This document shows positions 5,051-5,172 of a stretch of 5,172 nt of DNA, in pieces (position 1 is the first letter of the stretch; each line of letters opens with the position of its first letter). Under the pieces are notes generated by a model that saw nothing but the letters and a program-made list of their open reading frames with translations, was not told the DNA's origin and searched no databases. The DNA is from SIG575 sp964474295 (lineage in GTDB: Bacteria > Bacillota > Clostridia > Oscillospirales > Acutalibacteraceae), in assembly GCA_964474295.1 (NCBI GenBank), contig CAYYRN010000070.1, positions 1 to 5,172 of the forward strand, in the 5' to 3' direction. The translations under genes were made by a program, and so were the position numbers.

Positions 5051-5172
5051 GAACCTGACACTGCGTGTCAGAACCTTGTTATTCGCTTTGCTCATAATAA
5101 GAACCCGACACTGCGTGCAGAACCTTGTTATTCGCTTTGCTCATAATAAGAACCCGACACTGCGTGCAGAAC
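5051..5172. repeat. Tandem repeat array, 49-50 base unit, about 2.5 copies, open at the window edge
   Basis: Copy 1 is 5051-5100 (50 bases), copy 2 is 5101-5149 (49 bases) and copy 3 starts at 5150 and is cut off at 5172. Copies 1 and 2 differ by one substitution (T5056 versus C5106) and loss of one T near 5068; copies 2 and 3 agree over all 23 visible bases. Each unit holds the word GAACC twice, a CTGACAC/GTGTCAG hairpin (perfect only in copy 1, 5055-5071) and a second hairpin CTTGTTAT/ATAATAAG (5075-5082 with 5094-5101, and 5124-5131 with 5143-5150) whose loop contains TCGCTTTGCTC. No open frame of note crosses it and there are no unique spacers, so it is not CRISPR. The function is unknown. 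Confidence 0.9.

Noticed and set aside
5051..5172. CRISPR array
   Set aside because: The 49-50 base units abut one another with no unique spacers between them, and no cas gene is present.
5036..5172. Second tRNA gene after the terminator
   Set aside because: Only the D-arm sequence is present; no acceptor, anticodon or T-arm partners follow.

Overview
The window looks like chromosomal DNA from a Gram-positive Clostridia-type bacterium. A Ruminococcaceae/Oscillospirales-like relative is plausible but not proven. The base composition is moderately AT-rich, ribosome binding sites are purine-rich, and promoters are of the sigma-A type. The galE and hflX products read like Firmicutes proteins. 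No phage, plasmid or transposase gene is visible, and the protein-coding part appears to be ordinary core genome plus one surface-polysaccharide gene.

Layout: (1) 1-1440, a promoter and a polytopic membrane protein of the O-antigen ligase/polymerase (Wzy_C) family, reading rightward. (2) 1441-1650, a 210-base gap between convergent genes. It holds a small GNRA-type hairpin, a strong and probably two-way terminator, and a degenerate palindromic repeat. (3) 1651-2508, rsmA (ksgA), the 16S rRNA dimethyladenosine transferase, reading leftward. (4) 2509-2590, a short divergent control region with a clear galE promoter and a perfect 14-base dyad over its -35 box. (5) 2591-4855, galE (UDP-glucose 4-epimerase) and hflX (ribosome-associated GTPase), three bases apart and probably one transcript. 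(6) 4856-5003, a promoter, a leader hairpin and tRNA-Arg(CCT). (7) 5004-5172, a near-perfect terminator, a 15-base copy of the tRNA D-arm, and a 49-50 base tandem repeat that runs off the window edge.

Functionally, galE supplies epimerised UDP-sugars for surface glycans, which is the only plausible link to the Wzy_C-family gene. rsmA, hflX and the tRNA all serve translation. I infer that the GalE is a dual-specificity enzyme (Glc/Gal and GlcNAc/GalNAc), because its residue 299 is cysteine where E. coli has tyrosine.

I did not find a convincing new multi-gene system. The least explained material is the non-coding DNA. The tandem array has two potential hairpins per unit, and its GAGC(G/A)(T/A)AGCGAA-type core also occurs in the loop of the terminator after the first gene. 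There are also extra copies of tRNA D-arm sequence on both sides of the tRNA.
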